From: Nematostella vectensis
Lineage: Eukaryota; Cnidaria; Anthozoa; Actiniaria; Edwardsiidae
Length of the DNA stretch: 64,000 nucleotides
Assembly (NCBI RefSeq): GCF_932526225.1
Contig: NC_064037.1
Span: 2,048,001-2,112,000, forward strand
Reading direction: 5' to 3'
In this document: one piece after another, positions 22,066 to 36,196 of the stretch
Position numbering within the stretch: the stretch's first letter is position 1
Layout: each line of letters opens with the position of its first letter
The notes under the pieces: generated by a model
Told to the model about the DNA's origin: nothing
The model's input: the letters and a program-made list of their open reading frames with translations, nothing else
Databases searched by the model: none
Position numbers and translations under genes: made by a program

Positions 22066-23773
22066 ATTCGTTTTCTTTCTTTGTGCTTGACCCCCCTAAT
22101 CCTGATTGGTTTTGCGCAAAAATAATAAAAAAAAGTGAGTTTGCAAAATAAGCTTGCTGGATTTATTGATTATATGTATTCAATTTGTTCCTAGGAAGTT
22201 AACAAAAAACACAAAGCAAAGAGTTTGAGGAAGTAAACAAGTATGTGAACTTTAATGTTCTATTTGAAGGGGCGCATTTTGTACAGGGAAGCATACATAG
22301 AATGCTTAACTGGTGGAGAGGGGAGAGGTAACAGTTTATTGAGCATAATGTCAACAATAGCAGGGGGAAGGGAGGGGCACTCTCTTCATACAATATTGCA
22401 GTTGTTACCTATTATTAAATAAGTTTGTAACATGTCTTTGTTTATTAAGCAAGGTCTATTTCTGAGACAAGCAAACTCAAGTAAGAGCTGTTGAAATAAC
22501 AGGTGAGAGTTAAAAAAATACAATTATCTGATTAGAAAACTAATGTAGATTCCTTTGCACCAAATAAGAACAAACTTCATTTTGTTTGTTATTTATGAGG
22601 AACGAGATGAGCTCTACAGACCAAGAAGAAATATGTATTGCTCATCTAAATTATACAAGTAAATAATAATATTAAAAAAGAATTACTGTAAGTAATTAGA
22701 GTGGTTTTCATTAACCCGTGAAACAAAGTGTGATAGTTAAACGGTAATAGTTAGTAAAACACAAAAAAGAACAATAGAATCAGATCACCACAAAGTGTAA
22801 TACGCTAAAGCGTAGTTCACGGGTTAATGAAGGTTTTGACATTTCAACCTTACATCCACATGAAAGTAATGCCTAATATCGAGTGCCCTACAGTAAGTGT
22901 TTTGCAGTCAAGTTGTTTTCTTTTAGTAGGTAAAAAATTATTCTAAATAATAGTAATCATAGCTATGGTCACCACTTATACATATAGAACTTGTAATGAA
23001 AAGAAAAAATATATATATATAAATGCAGTCAAACAACAGAATTGCATGATAACCTTGAATATATTGAATAAAGGACTGCAAAAAAAACATTTTTTGTACT
23101 AGTTGCTTGAATTGACCCTTCGCTATTTTTAGCTGAATTCCCCAACCCCTCTAAAAAAGAAAATAATAATAATAATAGAACAAAACTAAAAAGAAAACAA
23201 ACACAACAGAGACCCCCACCAACAATTTTGATTGTTTTTACTTTCCTTTAAAGGGGGAGTGTCATGTTTAAGAGATTTGCAATAGCTCTAGAGCCCTGAC
23301 ACAATGAACTACAGTGAAATTCTAATACTGACTTATGAGCTTTTGGTACATGTGGGAGACTTTAAACAAAACAAAAAAAATGACCACAAACTGTCAATTA
23401 ACATAGTTTTCAATATAATATTGCATATTATTTAATAAGGTATTGACAGCTTTTAAAAAGTTCAACTGTTTGTAGACACTTAAAAGCCTACAATAAACAC
23501 TGACTCCAGACATGCGCAGTACTATGCTGCTGCCCCTTTAAAGTAAAATACAGCTTTACTTAGTCAGCGTAGACAATATTGCGGATTTTGTCAATATTCT
23601 AATATGAATATGTCAATATTCTCCCCCCTTACGTCTTTATTTCTATTTATTCTATGCTTTTCACATGATACCAAAACAGCGTCTTTTTTCTTCGCTAATT
23701 TGATGTCATGTACACAATAAAAGAGATGCGCCCGTGCGCATGGCGAGTCCCTAAGGGACCCAAGACAATCTCG

Positions 23774-24034
23774 GCGAGCTGTGCGTGGCGTAACCGTATT
23801 ACAGGCCTGGGATCCTGGTTATTGTCCTCCCCATTAATGCGCGGGTTGGGATAACCTTGCAAGAGTGTTGTACAGCATATTCGCTCGGAAATATCGGTGC
23901 TTGGGGCCTTCGGGTTCTTTACAGCCTTCCGTAAAAGCCTTGTGCTGCCATACCGATTGGGTAATCCGTATGTATGGTTTCCGTTTTGTTCTTCAGACCG
24001 GGTTCGATCCCAGGCCAATGGGCTTTTTTTTTTT
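23774..24034 (+). ncRNA. Candidate Pol III RNA, copy 8
   Basis: B-box 24001-24011. About 32 bp just upstream (normally CCCAAATAGACC to CATCCAC, including a T6 run) are deleted near 23766. Internal boxes, stems and T-run are intact, so expression, if it depends only on internal boxes, would not need that segment. Confidence 0.48.
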
Positions 24035-25771
24035 ATTCGTTTTCTTTCTTTGTGCTTGACCCCCCTAATCCTGATTGGTTTTGCGCAAAAATAATGAAAA
24101 AAAGTGAGTTTGCAAAATAAGCTAGCTGGATTTATTGATTATATGTATTCAATTTGTTCCTAGGAAGTTAACAAAAAACACAAAGCAAAGAGTTTGAGGA
24201 AGTAAACAAGTATGTGAACTTTAATGATCTATTTAAAGGGGCGCATTTTGTACAGGGAAGCATACATAGAATGCTTAACTGGTGGAGAGGGAAGAGGTAA
24301 AAGTTTATTGAGCATAATTTCAACAATAGCAGGGGGAAGAGAGGGGCACTCTCTTCATACAATATTGCAGTTGTTACCTATTATTAAATAAGTTTGTAAC
24401 ATGTCTTTGTTTATTAAGCAAGGTCTATTTCTGAGACAAGCAAACTCAAGTAAGAGCTGTTGAAATAACAGGTGAGAGTTAAAAAAATACAATTATCTGA
24501 TTAGAAAACTAATGTAGATTCCTTTGCACCAAATAAGAACAAACTTCATTTTGTTTGTTATTTATGAGGAACGAGATGAGCTCTACAAGGCCAAGAAGAA
24601 ATATGTATTGCTCATCTAAATTATACAAGTAAATAATAATATTAAAAAAGAATTACTGTAAGTAATTAGAGTGGTTTTCATTAACCCGTGAAACAAAGTG
24701 TGATAGTTAAACGGTAATAGTTAGTAAAACACAAAAAAGAACAATAGAATCAGATCACCACAAAGTGTAATACGCTAAAGCGTAGTTCACGGGTTAATGA
24801 AGGTTTTGACATTTCAACCTTACATCCACATGAAAGTAATGCCTAATATCGAGTGCCCTACAGTAAGTGTTTTGCAGTCAAGTTGTTTTCTTTTAGTAGG
24901 TAAAAAATTATTCTAAATAATAGTAATCATAGCTATGGTCACCACTTATACATATAAAACTTGTAATGAAAAGAAAAAAAATATATATATATGCAGTCAA
25001 ACAACAGAATTGCATGATAACCTTGAATATATTGAATAAAGGACTGCAAAAAAACATTTTTTGTACTAGTTGCTTGAATTGACCCTTCGCTATTTTTAGC
25101 TGAATTCCCCAACCCCTCTAAAAAAGAAAATAATAATAATAATAGAACAAAACTAAAAAGAAAACAAACACAACAGAGACCCCCACCAACAATTTTGATT
25201 TTTTTTACTTTCCTTTAAAGGGGGAGTGTCATGTTTAAGAGATTTGCAATAGCTCTAGAGCCCTGACACAATGAACTACAGTGAAATTCTAATACTGACT
25301 TATGAGCTTTTGGTACATGTGGGAGACTTTAAACAAAACAAAAAAAATGACCACAAACTGTCAATTAACATAGTTTTCAATATAATATTGCATATTATTT
25401 AATAAGGTATTGACAGCTTTTAAAAAGTTCAACTGTTTGTTGACATTTAAAAGCCTACAATAATCACTGACTCCAGACATGCGCAGTACTATGCTGCTGC
25501 CTCTTTAAAGTAAAATACAGCTTTACTTAGTCAGCGTAGACAAAATTGCGGATTTTGTCAATATTCTAATATGAAAATGTCAATATTCTCCCCCCTTACG
25601 TCTTATTTCAATTTATTTTATGATTTTCACATGATACCAAAACAGCGTCTTTTTTCTTCGCTAATTTGATGTCATATACACAATAAAAGAGATGCGCCCG
25701 TGCGCATGGCGAGTCCCCAAGGGACCCAAGACGCCCAAATAGACCTCTATTTTTTGTCATCCACAATCTCG

Positions 25772-26032
25772 GCGAGCTGTGCGTGGCGTAACCGTATTAC
25801 AGGCCTGGGATCCTGGTTATTGTCCTCCCCATTAATGCGCGGGTTGGGATAACCTTGCAAGAGTGTTGTACAGCATATTCGCTCGGAAATATCGGTGTTT
25901 GGGGCCTTCGGGTTCTTTACAGCCTTCCGTAAAAGCCTTGTGCTGCCATACCGATTGGGTAATCCGTATGTATGGTTTCCGTTTTGTTCTTCAGACCGGG
26001 TTCGATCCCAGGCCAATGGGCTTTTTTTTTTT
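25772..26032 (+). ncRNA. Candidate Pol III RNA, copy 9
   Basis: B-box 25999-26009. One private change, GGTGTTTGGGG for GGTGCTTGGGG, in a linker before the UUCG hairpin. Its downstream flank is almost identical to that of copy 8. Confidence 0.5.
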
Positions 26033-27769
26033 ATTCGTTTTCTTTCTTTGTGCTTGACCCCCCTAATCCTGATTGGTTTTGCGCAAAAATAATGAAAAAA
26101 AGTGAGTTTGCAAAATAAGCTAGCTGGATTTATTGATTATATGTATTCAATTTGTTCCTAGGAAGTTAACAAAAAACACAAAGCAAAGAGTTTGAGGAAG
26201 TAAACAAGTATGTGAACTTTAATGATCTATTTAAAGGGGCGCATTTTGTACAGGGAAGCATACATAGAATGCTTAACTGGTGGAGAGGGAAGAGGTAAAA
26301 GTTTATTGAGCATAATTTCAACAATAGCAGGGGGAAGAGAGGGGCACTCTCTTCATACAATATTGCAGTTGTTACCTATTATTAAATAAGTTTGTAACAT
26401 GTCTTTGTTTATTAAGCAAGGTCTATTTCTGAGACAAGCAAACTCAAGTAAGAGCTGTTGAAATAACAGGTGAGAGTTAAAAAAATACAATTATCTGATT
26501 AGAAAACTAATGTAGATTCCTTTGCACCAAATAAGAACAAACTTCATTTTGTTTGTTATTTATGAGGAACGAGATGAGCTCTACAAGGCCAAGAAGAAAT
26601 ATGTATTGCTCATCTAAATTATACAAGTAAATAATAATATTAAAAAAGAATTACTGTAAGTAATTAGAGTGGTTTTCATTAACCCGTGAAACAAAGTGTG
26701 ATAGTTAAACGGTAATAGTTAGTAAAACACAAAAAAGAACAATAGAATCAGATCACCACAAAGTGTAATACGCTAAAGCGTAGTTCACGGGTTAATGAAG
26801 GTTTTGACATTTCAACCTTACATCCACATGAAAGTAATGCCTAATATCGAGTGCCCTACAGTAAGTGTTTTGCAGTCAAGTTGTTTTCTTTTAGTAGGTA
26901 AAAAATTATTCTAAATAATAGTAATCATAGCTATGGTCACCACTTATACATATAAAACTTGTAATGAAAAGAAAAAAAATATATATATATGCAGTCAAAC
27001 AACAGAATTGCATGATAACCTTGAATATATTGAATAAAGGACTGCAAAAAAACATTTTTTGTACTAGTTGCTTGAATTGACCCTTCGCTATTTTTAGCTG
27101 AATTCCCCAACCCCTCTAAAAAAGAAAATAATAATAATAATAGAACAAAACTAAAAAGAAAACAAACACAACAGAGACCCCCACCAACAATTTTGATTTT
27201 TTTTACTTTCCTTTAAAGGGGGAGTGTCATGTTTAAGAGATTTGCAATAGCTCTAGAGCCCTGACACAATGAACTACAGTGAAATTCTAATACTGACTTA
27301 TGAGCTTTTGGTACATGTGGGAGACTTTAAACAAAACAAAAAAAATGACCACAAACTGTCAATTAACATAGTTTTCAATATAATATTGCATATTATTTAA
27401 TAAGGTATTGACAGCTTTTAAAAAGTTCAACTGTTTGTTGACATTTAAAAGCCTACAATAATCACTGACTCCAGACATGCGCAGTACTATGCTGCTGCCT
27501 CTTTAAAGTAAAATACAGCTTTACTTAGTCAGCGTAGACAAAATTGCGGATTTTGTCAATATTCTAATATGAAAATGTCAATATTCTCCCCCCTTACGTC
27601 TTATTTCAATTTATTTTATGATTTTCACATGATACCAAAACAGCGTCTTTTTTCTTCGCTAATTTGATGTCATATACACAATAAAAGAGATGCGCCCGTG
27701 CGCATGGCGAGTCCCCAAGGGACCCAAGACGCCCAAATAGACCTCTATTTTTTGTCATCCACAATCTCG

Positions 27770-28030
27770 GCGAGCTGTGCGTGGCGTAACCGTATTACAG
27801 GCCTGGGATCCTGGTTATTGTCCTTCCCATTAATGCGCGGGTTGGGATAACCTTGCAAGAGTGTTGTGCAGCATATTCGCTCGGAAATATCGGTGCTTGG
27901 GGCCTTCGGGTTCTTTACAGCCTTCCGTAAAAGCCTTGTGCTGCCATACCGATTGGGTAATCCGTATGTATGGTTGCCGTTTTGTTCTTCAGACCGGGTT
28001 CGATCCCAGGCCAATGGGCTTTTTTTTTTT
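27770..28030 (+). ncRNA. Candidate Pol III RNA, copy 10
   Basis: B-box 27997-28007. Has GCAGC (one extra stem pair) and GGTTGCCG for GGTTTCCG, both shared with copies 15 and 17, plus a private CCTTCCC in an apical loop. Confidence 0.5.
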
Positions 28031-29775
28031 ATTCGTTTTCTTTCTTTGTGCTTGACCCCCCTAATCCTGATTGGTTTTGCGCAAAAATAATGAAAAAAAG
28101 TGAGTTTGCAAAATAAGCTAGCTGGATTTATTGATTATATGTATTCAATTTGTTCCTAGGAAGTTAACAAAAAACACAAAGCAAAGAGTTTGATGAAGTA
28201 AACAAGTATGTGAACTTTAATGATCTATTTAAAAGGGCGCATTTTGTACAGGGAAGCATACATAGAATGCTTAACTGGTGGAGAGGGAAGAGGTAAAAGT
28301 TTATTGAGCATAATTTCAACAATAGCAGGGGGAAGAGAAGGGCACTCTCTTCATACAATATTGCAGTTGTTACCTATTATTTAATAAGTTTGTAACATGT
28401 CTTTGTTTATTAAGCAAGGTCTATTTCTGAGACAAGCAAACTCAAGTAAGAGCTGTTGAAATAACAGGTGAGAGTTAAAAAAAAACAATTATCTGATTAG
28501 AAAACTAATGTAGATTCCTTTGCACCAAATAAGAACAAACTTCATTTTGTTTGTTATTTATGAGGAACGAGATGAGCTCTACAAGGCCAAGAAGAAATAT
28601 GTATTGCTCATCTAAATTATACAAGTAAATAATAATATTAAAAAAGAATTACTGTAAGTAATTAGAGTGGTTTTCATTAACCCGTGAAACAAAGTGTGAT
28701 AGTTAAACGGTAATAGTTAGTAAAACACAAAAAAGAACAATAGAATCAGATCACCACAAAGTGTAATACGCTAAAGCGTAGTTCACGGGTTAATGAAGGT
28801 TTTGACATTTCAACCTTACATCCACATGAAAGTAATGCCTAATATCGAGTGCCCTACAGTAAGTGTTTTGCAGTCAAGTTGTTTTCTTTTAGTAGGTAAA
28901 AAATTATTCTAAATAATAGTAATCATAGCTATGGTCACCACTTACACATATAGAACTTGTAATGAAAAGAAAGAAAAAAATATATATATATATATGCAGT
29001 CAAACAACAGAATTGCATGATAACCTTGAATATATTGAATAAAGGACTGCAAAAAATATCTTTTGTACTAGTTGCTTGAATTGACCCTTCGCTATTTTTA
29101 GCTGAATTCCCCAACCCCTCTAAAAAAGAAAATAATAATAATAATAGAACAAAACTTAAAAGAAAACAAACACAACAGAGACCCCCACCAACAATTTTAA
29201 TTTTTTTTACTTTCCTTTAAAGGGGGAGTGTCATGTTTAAGAGATTTGCAATAGCTCTAGAGCCCTGACACAATGAACTACAATGAAATTCTAATACTGA
29301 CTTATGAGCTTTTGGTACATGTGGGAGACTTTAAACAAAACAAAAAAAATGACCACAAACTGTCAATTAACATAGTTTTCAATATAATATTGCATATTAT
29401 TTAATAAGGTATTGACAGCTTTTAAAAAGTTCAACTGTTTGTAGACACTTAAAAGCCTACAATAAACACTGACTCCAGACATGCGCAGTACTATGCTGCT
29501 GCCCCTTTAAAGTAAAATACAGCTTTACTTAGTCAGCGTAGACAATATTGCGGATTTTGTCAATATTCTAATATGAATATGTCAATATTCTCCCCCCTTA
29601 CGTCTTTGTTTCTATTTATTCTATGCTTTTCACATGATACCAAAACAGCGTCTTTTTTCTTCGCTAATTTGATGTCATGTACACAATAAAAGAGATGCGC
29701 CCGTGCGCATGGCGAGTCCCCAAGGGACCAAAGACGCCCAAAATAGACCTCTATTTTTTGTCATCCACAATCTCG

Positions 29776-30033
29776 GCGAGCTGTGCGTGGCGTAACCGTA
29801 TTACAGGCCTGGGATCCTGGTTATTGTCCTCCCCATTAATGCGCGGGTTGGGATAACCTTGCAAGAGTGTTGTACATCATATTCGCTCGGAAATATCGGT
29901 GCTTGGGGCCTTCGGGTTCTTTACAGCCTTCCGTAAAAGCCTTTTGCTGCCATACCGATTGGGTAATCCGTATGTATGGTTTCCGTTTTGTTCTTCAGAC
30001 CGGGTTCGATCCCAGGCCAATGGGCTTTTTTTT
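29776..30033 (+). ncRNA. Candidate Pol III RNA, copy 11
   Basis: B-box 30003-30013. ACATCAT replaces ACAGCAT, disrupting the CAGC/GCTG stem and also creating a stop in the opposite-strand open frame. Shares CCTTTTGCTG with copies 12 and 18. The shortest T-run class (T8). Confidence 0.45.
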
Positions 30034-30982
30034 ATTCGTTTTCTTTCTTTGTGCTTGACCCACCTAATCCTGATTGGTTTTGCGCAAAAATAATGAAAAA
30101 AAGTGAGTTTGCAAAATAAGCTAGCTGGATTTATTGATTATATGTATTCAATTTGTTCCTAGGAAGTTAACAAAAAACACAAAGCAAAGATTTTGAGGAA
30201 GTAAACAAGTATGTGAACTTTAATGATCTATTTAAAAGGGCGCATTTTGTACAGGGAAGCATACATAGAATGCTTAACTGGTGGAGAGGGAAGAGGTAAA
30301 AGTTTATTGAGCATAATTTCAACAATAGCAGGGGGAAGAGATGGGCACTCTCTTCATACAATATTGCAGTTGTTACCTATTATTATATAAGTTTGTAACA
30401 TGTCTTTGTTTATTAATCAAGGTCTATTTCTGAGACAAGCAAACTCAAGTAAGAGCTGTTGAAATAACAGGTGAGAGTTAAAAAAAAACAATTATCTGAT
30501 TAGAAAACTAATGTAGATTCCTTTGCACCAAATAAGAACAAACTTCATTTTGTTTGTTATTTATGAGGAACGAGATGAGCTCTACAAGGCCAAGAAGAAA
30601 TATGTATTGCTCATCTAAATTATACAAGTAAATAATAATATTAAAAAAGAATTACTGTAAGTAATTAGAGTGGTTTTCATTAACCCGTGAAACAAAGTGT
30701 GATAGTTAAACGGTAATAGTTAGTAAAACACAAAAAAGAACAATAGAATCAGATCACCACAAAGTGTAATACGCTAAAGCGTAGTTCACGGGTTAATGAA
30801 GGTTTTGACATTTCAACCTTACATCCACATGAAAGTAATGCCTAATATCGAGTGCCCTACAGTAAGTGTTTTGCAGTCAAGTTGTTTTCTTTTAGTAGGT
30901 AAAAAATTATTCTAAATAATAGTAATCATAGCTATGGTCACCACTTACACATATAGAACTTGTAATGAAAAGAAAGAAAAAA

Positions 30983-31059
30983 ATATATATATATAATATA
31001 TATATATATAATATATATTATATATTATATTATATATAATAATAATATATATATAAAAT

Positions 31060-31092
<33 letters not shown>

Positions 31093-31215
31093 ATATATAA
31101 TATATATATATATAATATATATATAAAATATATATATATATATAATATATATATATATAATATATATTATATATTATATTATATATAATAATATTATATA
31201 TTATATTATATATAG
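30983..31215. repeat. Complex AT-repeat expansion of about 230 bp
   Basis: The (TA)n tract of this unit has grown into a mixture of TATATATA, AATATAT and ATATTATA blocks, and the sequence from the normal GCAGTC to just before GGACTGC is missing. Parts of the tract are self-complementary and could fold. The flanking unit sequence is otherwise normal. Confidence 0.9.
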
Positions 31216-31945
31216 GACTGCAAAAAATATCTTTTGTACTAGTTGCTTGAATTGACCCTTCGCTATTTTTAGCTGAATTCCCCAACCCCTCTAAAAAAGA
31301 AAATAATAATAATAATAGAACAAAACTAAAAAGAAAACAAACACAACAGAGACCCCCACCAACAATTTTAATTTTTTTTACTTTCCTTTAAAGGGGGAGT
31401 GTCATGTTTAAGAGATTTGCAATAGCTCTAGAGCCCTGACACAATGAACTACAATGAAATTCTAATACTGACTTATGAGCTTTTGGTACATGTGGGAGAC
31501 TTTAAACAAAACAAAAAAAATGACCACAAACTGTCAATTAACATAGTTTTCAATATAATATTGCATATTATTTAATAAGGTATTGACAGCTTTGAAAAAG
31601 TTCAACTGTTTGTAGACACTTAAAAGCCTACAATAAACACTGACTCCAGACATGCGCAGTACTATGCTGCTGCCCCTTTAAAGTAAAATACAGCTTTACT
31701 TAGTCAGCGTAGACAATATTGCGGATTTTGTCAATATTCTAATATGAATATGTCAATATTCTCCCCCCTTACGTCTTTGTTTCTATTTATTCTATGCTTT
31801 TCACATGATACCAAAACAGCGTCTTTTTTCTTCGCTAATTTGATGTCATGTACACAATAAAAGAGATGCGCCCGTGCGCATGGCGAGTCCCCAAGGGACC
31901 AAAGACGCCCAAATAGACCTCTATTTTTTGTCATCCACAATCTCG

Positions 31946-32204
31946 GCGAGCTGTGCGTGGCGTAACCGTATTACAGGCCTGGGATCCTGGTTATTGTCCT
32001 CCCCATTAATGCGCGGGTTGGGATAACCTTGCAAGAGTGTTGTACAGCATATTCGCTCGGAAATATCGGTGCTTGGGGCCTTCGGGTTCTTTACAGCCTT
32101 CCGTAAAAGCCTTTTGCTGCCATACCGATTGGGTAATCCGTATGTATGGTTTCCGTTTTGTTCTTCAGACCGGGTTCGATCCCAGGCCAATGGGCTTTTT
32201 TTTT
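31946..32204 (+). ncRNA. Candidate Pol III RNA, copy 12
   Basis: B-box 32173-32183. Differs from the majority by CCTTTTGCTG only, as in copies 11 and 18. It follows the unit with the large AT expansion. Confidence 0.5.
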
Positions 32205-33942
32205 ATTCGTTTTCTTTCTTTGTGCTTGACCCCCCTAATCCTGATTGGTTTTGCGCAAAAATAATAAAAAAAAGTGAGTTTGCAAAATAAGCTTGCTGGA
32301 TTTATTGATTATATGTATTCAATTTGTTCCTAGGAAGTTAACAAAAAACACAAAGCAAAGAGTTTGAGGAAGTAAACAAGTATGTGAACTTTAATGTTCT
32401 ATTTGAAGGGGCGCATTTTGTACAGGGAAGCATACATAGAATGCTTAACTGGTGGAGAGGGGAGAGGTAACAGTTTATTGAGCATAATGTCAACAATAGC
32501 AGGGGGAAGGGAGGGGCACTCTCTTCATACAATATTGCAGTTGTTACCTATTATTAAATAAGTTTGTAACATGTCTTTGTTTATTAAGCAAGGTCTATTT
32601 CTTAGACAAGCAAACTCATTTAAGAGCTGTTGAAATAACAGGTGAGTGTTAAAAAAAACAATTATCTGATTAGAAAACTAATGTAGATTCCTTTGCACCA
32701 AATAAGAACAAACTTCATTTTGTTTGTTATTTATGAGGAACGAGATGAGCTCTACAAGGCCAAGAAGAAATATGTATTGCTCATCTAAATTATACAAGTA
32801 AATAATAATATTAAAAAAGAATTACTGTAAGTAATTAGAGTGGTTTTCATTAACCCGTGAAACAAAGTGTGATAGTTAAACGGTAATAGTTAGTAAAACA
32901 CAAAAAAGAACAATAGAATCAGATCACAACAAAGTGTAATACGCTAAAGCGTAGTTCACGGGTTAATGAAGGTTTTGACATTTAAACCTTACATCCACAT
33001 GAAAGTAATGCCTAATATCGAGTGCCCTACAGTAAGTGTTTTGCAGTCAAGCTGTTTTCTTTTAGTAGGTAAAAAATTATTCTAAATAATAGTAATCATA
33101 GCTATGGTCACCACTTACACATATAGCACTTGTAATGAAAAGAAAGAAAAAAAAATCTATATGCAGTCAAACAACAGAATTGCATGATAACCTTGAATAT
33201 ATTGAATAAAGGACTGCAAAAAAACATCTTTTGTACTAGTTGCTTGAATTGACCCTTGGCTATTTTTAGCTGAATTCCCCTCCCCCTCTAAAAAAGAAAA
33301 TAATAATAATAATAGAACAAAACTAAAAAAAAAACCACAGCAGAGACCCCCACCAACAATTTTGATTTTTTTTTTACTTTCCTTTAAAGGGGGAGTGTCA
33401 TGTTTAAGAGATTTGCAATAGCTCTAGAGCCCTGACACAATGAACTTCAGTGAAATTCTAATACTGACTTATGAGCTTTTGGTACATGTGGGACACTTTA
33501 AACAAAAAAAAAAAAAATCACCACAAACTGTCCATTAACATAGTTTTCAATATAATATTGCATATTATTTAATAAGGTATTGACAGCTTTTAAAAAGTTC
33601 AACTGTTTGTAGACACTTAAAAGCCTACAATAAACACTGACTCCAGGCATGCGCAGTACTATGTTGCTGCCCCTTTAAAGTAAAATATAGCTTTACTTAG
33701 TCAGCGTAGACAATATTGCGGATTTTGTCAATATTCTAATATGAATATGTCAATATTCTCCCCCCTTACGTCTTTATTTCTATTTATTTTATGCTTTTCA
33801 CATGATACCAAAACAGCGTCTTTTTTCTTCGCTAATTTGATGTCATGTACACAATAAAAGAGATGCGCCCGTGCGCATGGCGAGTCCCCAAGGGACCCAA
33901 GACGCCCAAATAGACCTCTTTTTTTTGTCATCCACAATCTCG

Positions 33943-34196
33943 GCGAGCTGTGCGTGGCGTAACCGTATTACAGGCCTGGGATCCTGGTTATTGTCCTCCA
34001 TGCGCGGGTTGGGATAACCTTGCAAGAGTGTTGTACAGCATATTCGCTCGGAAATATCGGTGCTTGGGGCCTTCGGGTTCTTTACAGCCTTCCGTAAAAG
34101 CCTTGTGCTGCCATACCGATTGGGTAATCCGTATGTATGGTTTCCGTTTTGTTCTTCAGACCGGGTTCGATCCCAGGCCAATGGGCTTTTTTTTTT
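33943..34196 (+). ncRNA. Candidate Pol III RNA, copy 13
   Basis: B-box 34164-34174. Six bases are missing in the loop between GGTTAT and ATAACC (TCCTCCATGCGC), so the boxes are 209 bp apart while both arms of that stem remain. A loop-only deletion fits a structured RNA. Confidence 0.5.
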
Positions 34197-35937
34197 ATTC
34201 GTTTTCTTTCTTTGTGCTTGACCCACCTAATCCTGATTGGTTTTGCGCAAAAATATTAAAAAAAAGTGAGTTTGCAAAATAAGCTAGCTGGATTTATTGA
34301 TTATATGTATTCAATTTGTTCCTAGGAAGTTAACAAAAAACACAAAGTAAAGAGTTTGAGGAAGTAAACAAGTATGTGAACTTTAATGATCTATTTAAAG
34401 GGGCGCATTTTGTACAGGGAAGCATACATAGAATGCTTAACTGGTGGAGAGGGAAAAGGTAAAAGTTTATTGAGCATAATTTCAACAATAGCAGGGAGAA
34501 GAGAGGAGCACTCTCTTCATACAATATTGCAGTTGTTACCTATTATTAAATAAGTTTGTAACATGTCTTTGTTTATTAAGCAAGGTCTATTTCTTAGACA
34601 AGCAAACTCAAGTAAGAGCTGTTGAAATAACAGGTGAGTGTTAAAAAAAAACAATTATCTGATTAGAAAACTAATGTAGATTCCTTTGCACCAAATAAGA
34701 ACAAACTTCATTTTGTTTGTTATTTATGAGGAACGAGATGAGCTCTACAAGGCCAAGAAGAAATATGTATTGCTCATCTAAATTATACAAGTAAATAATA
34801 ATATTAAAAAAGAATTACTGTAAGTAATTAGAGTGGTTTTCATTAACCCGTGAAACAAAGTGTGATAGTTAAACGGTAATAGTTAGTAAAACACAAAAAA
34901 GAACAATAGAATCAGATCACCACAAAGTGTAATATGCTAAAGCGTAGTTCACGGGTTAATGAAGGTTTTGACATTTCAACCTTACATCCACATGAAAGTA
35001 ATGCCTAATATCGAGTGCCCTACAGTAAGTGTTTTGCAGTCAAGTTGTTTTCTTTTAGTAGGTAAAAAATTATTCTAAATAATAGTAATCATAGCTATGG
35101 TCACCACTTATACATATAGAACTTGTAATGAAAAGAAAAAAATATATATATATATATGCAGTCAAACAACAGAATTGCATGATAACCTTGAATATATTGA
35201 ATAAAGGACTGCAAAAAAACATTTTTTGTACTAGTTGCTTGAATTGACCCTTCGCTATTTTTAGCTGAATTCCCCAACCCCTCTAAAAAAGAAAATAATA
35301 ATAATAATAGAACAAAACTAAAAAGAAAACAAACACAACAGTGACAACCACCAACAATTTTGATTTTTTTTACTTTCCTTTAAAGGGGGAGTGTCATGTT
35401 TAAGAGATTTGCAATAGCTCTAGAGCCCTGACACAATGAACAACAGTGAAATTCTAATACTGACTTATGAGCTTTTGGTACATGTGGGAGACTTTAAACA
35501 AAACAAAACAAATGACCACAAACTGTCAATTAACATAGTTTTCAATATAATATTGCATATTATTTAATAAGGTATTGACAGCTTTTAAAAAGTTCAACTG
35601 TTTGTAGACACATAAAAGCCTACAATAAACATTTACTCCAGACATGCGAATTACTATGCTGCTGCCCCTTTAAAGTAAAATACAGCTTTACTTAGACAGC
35701 GTAGACAATATTGCGGATTTTGTCAATATTCTAATATGAATATGTCAATATTCTCCCCCCTTACGTCTTTATTTCTATTTATTTTATGCTTTTCACATGA
35801 TACCAAAACAGCGTCTTTTTTCTTCGCTAATTTGATGTCATGTACACAATAAAAGAGATGCGCCCGTGCGCATGGCGAGTCCCCAAGGGACCAAAGACGC
35901 CCAAATAGACCTCTATTTTTTGTCATCCACAATCTCG

Positions 35938-36196
35938 GCGAGCTGTGCGTGGCGTAACCGTATTACAGGCCTGGGATCCTGGTTATTGTCCTCCCCATTA
36001 ATGCGCGGGTTGGGATAACCTTGCAAGAGTGTTGTACAGCATATTCGCTCGGAAATATCGGTGCTTGGGGCCTTCGGGTTCTTTACAGCCTTCCGTAAAA
36101 GCCTTGTGCTGCCATACCGATTGGGTAATCCGTATGTATGGTTTCCGTTTTGTTCTTCAGAACGGGTTCGATCCCAGGCCAATGGGCTTTTTTTTT
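35938..36196 (+). ncRNA. Candidate Pol III RNA, copy 14
   Basis: B-box 36165-36175 preceded by GAACG as in copies 5 and 7. Closing stem intact, unlike copy 7. Confidence 0.5.
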
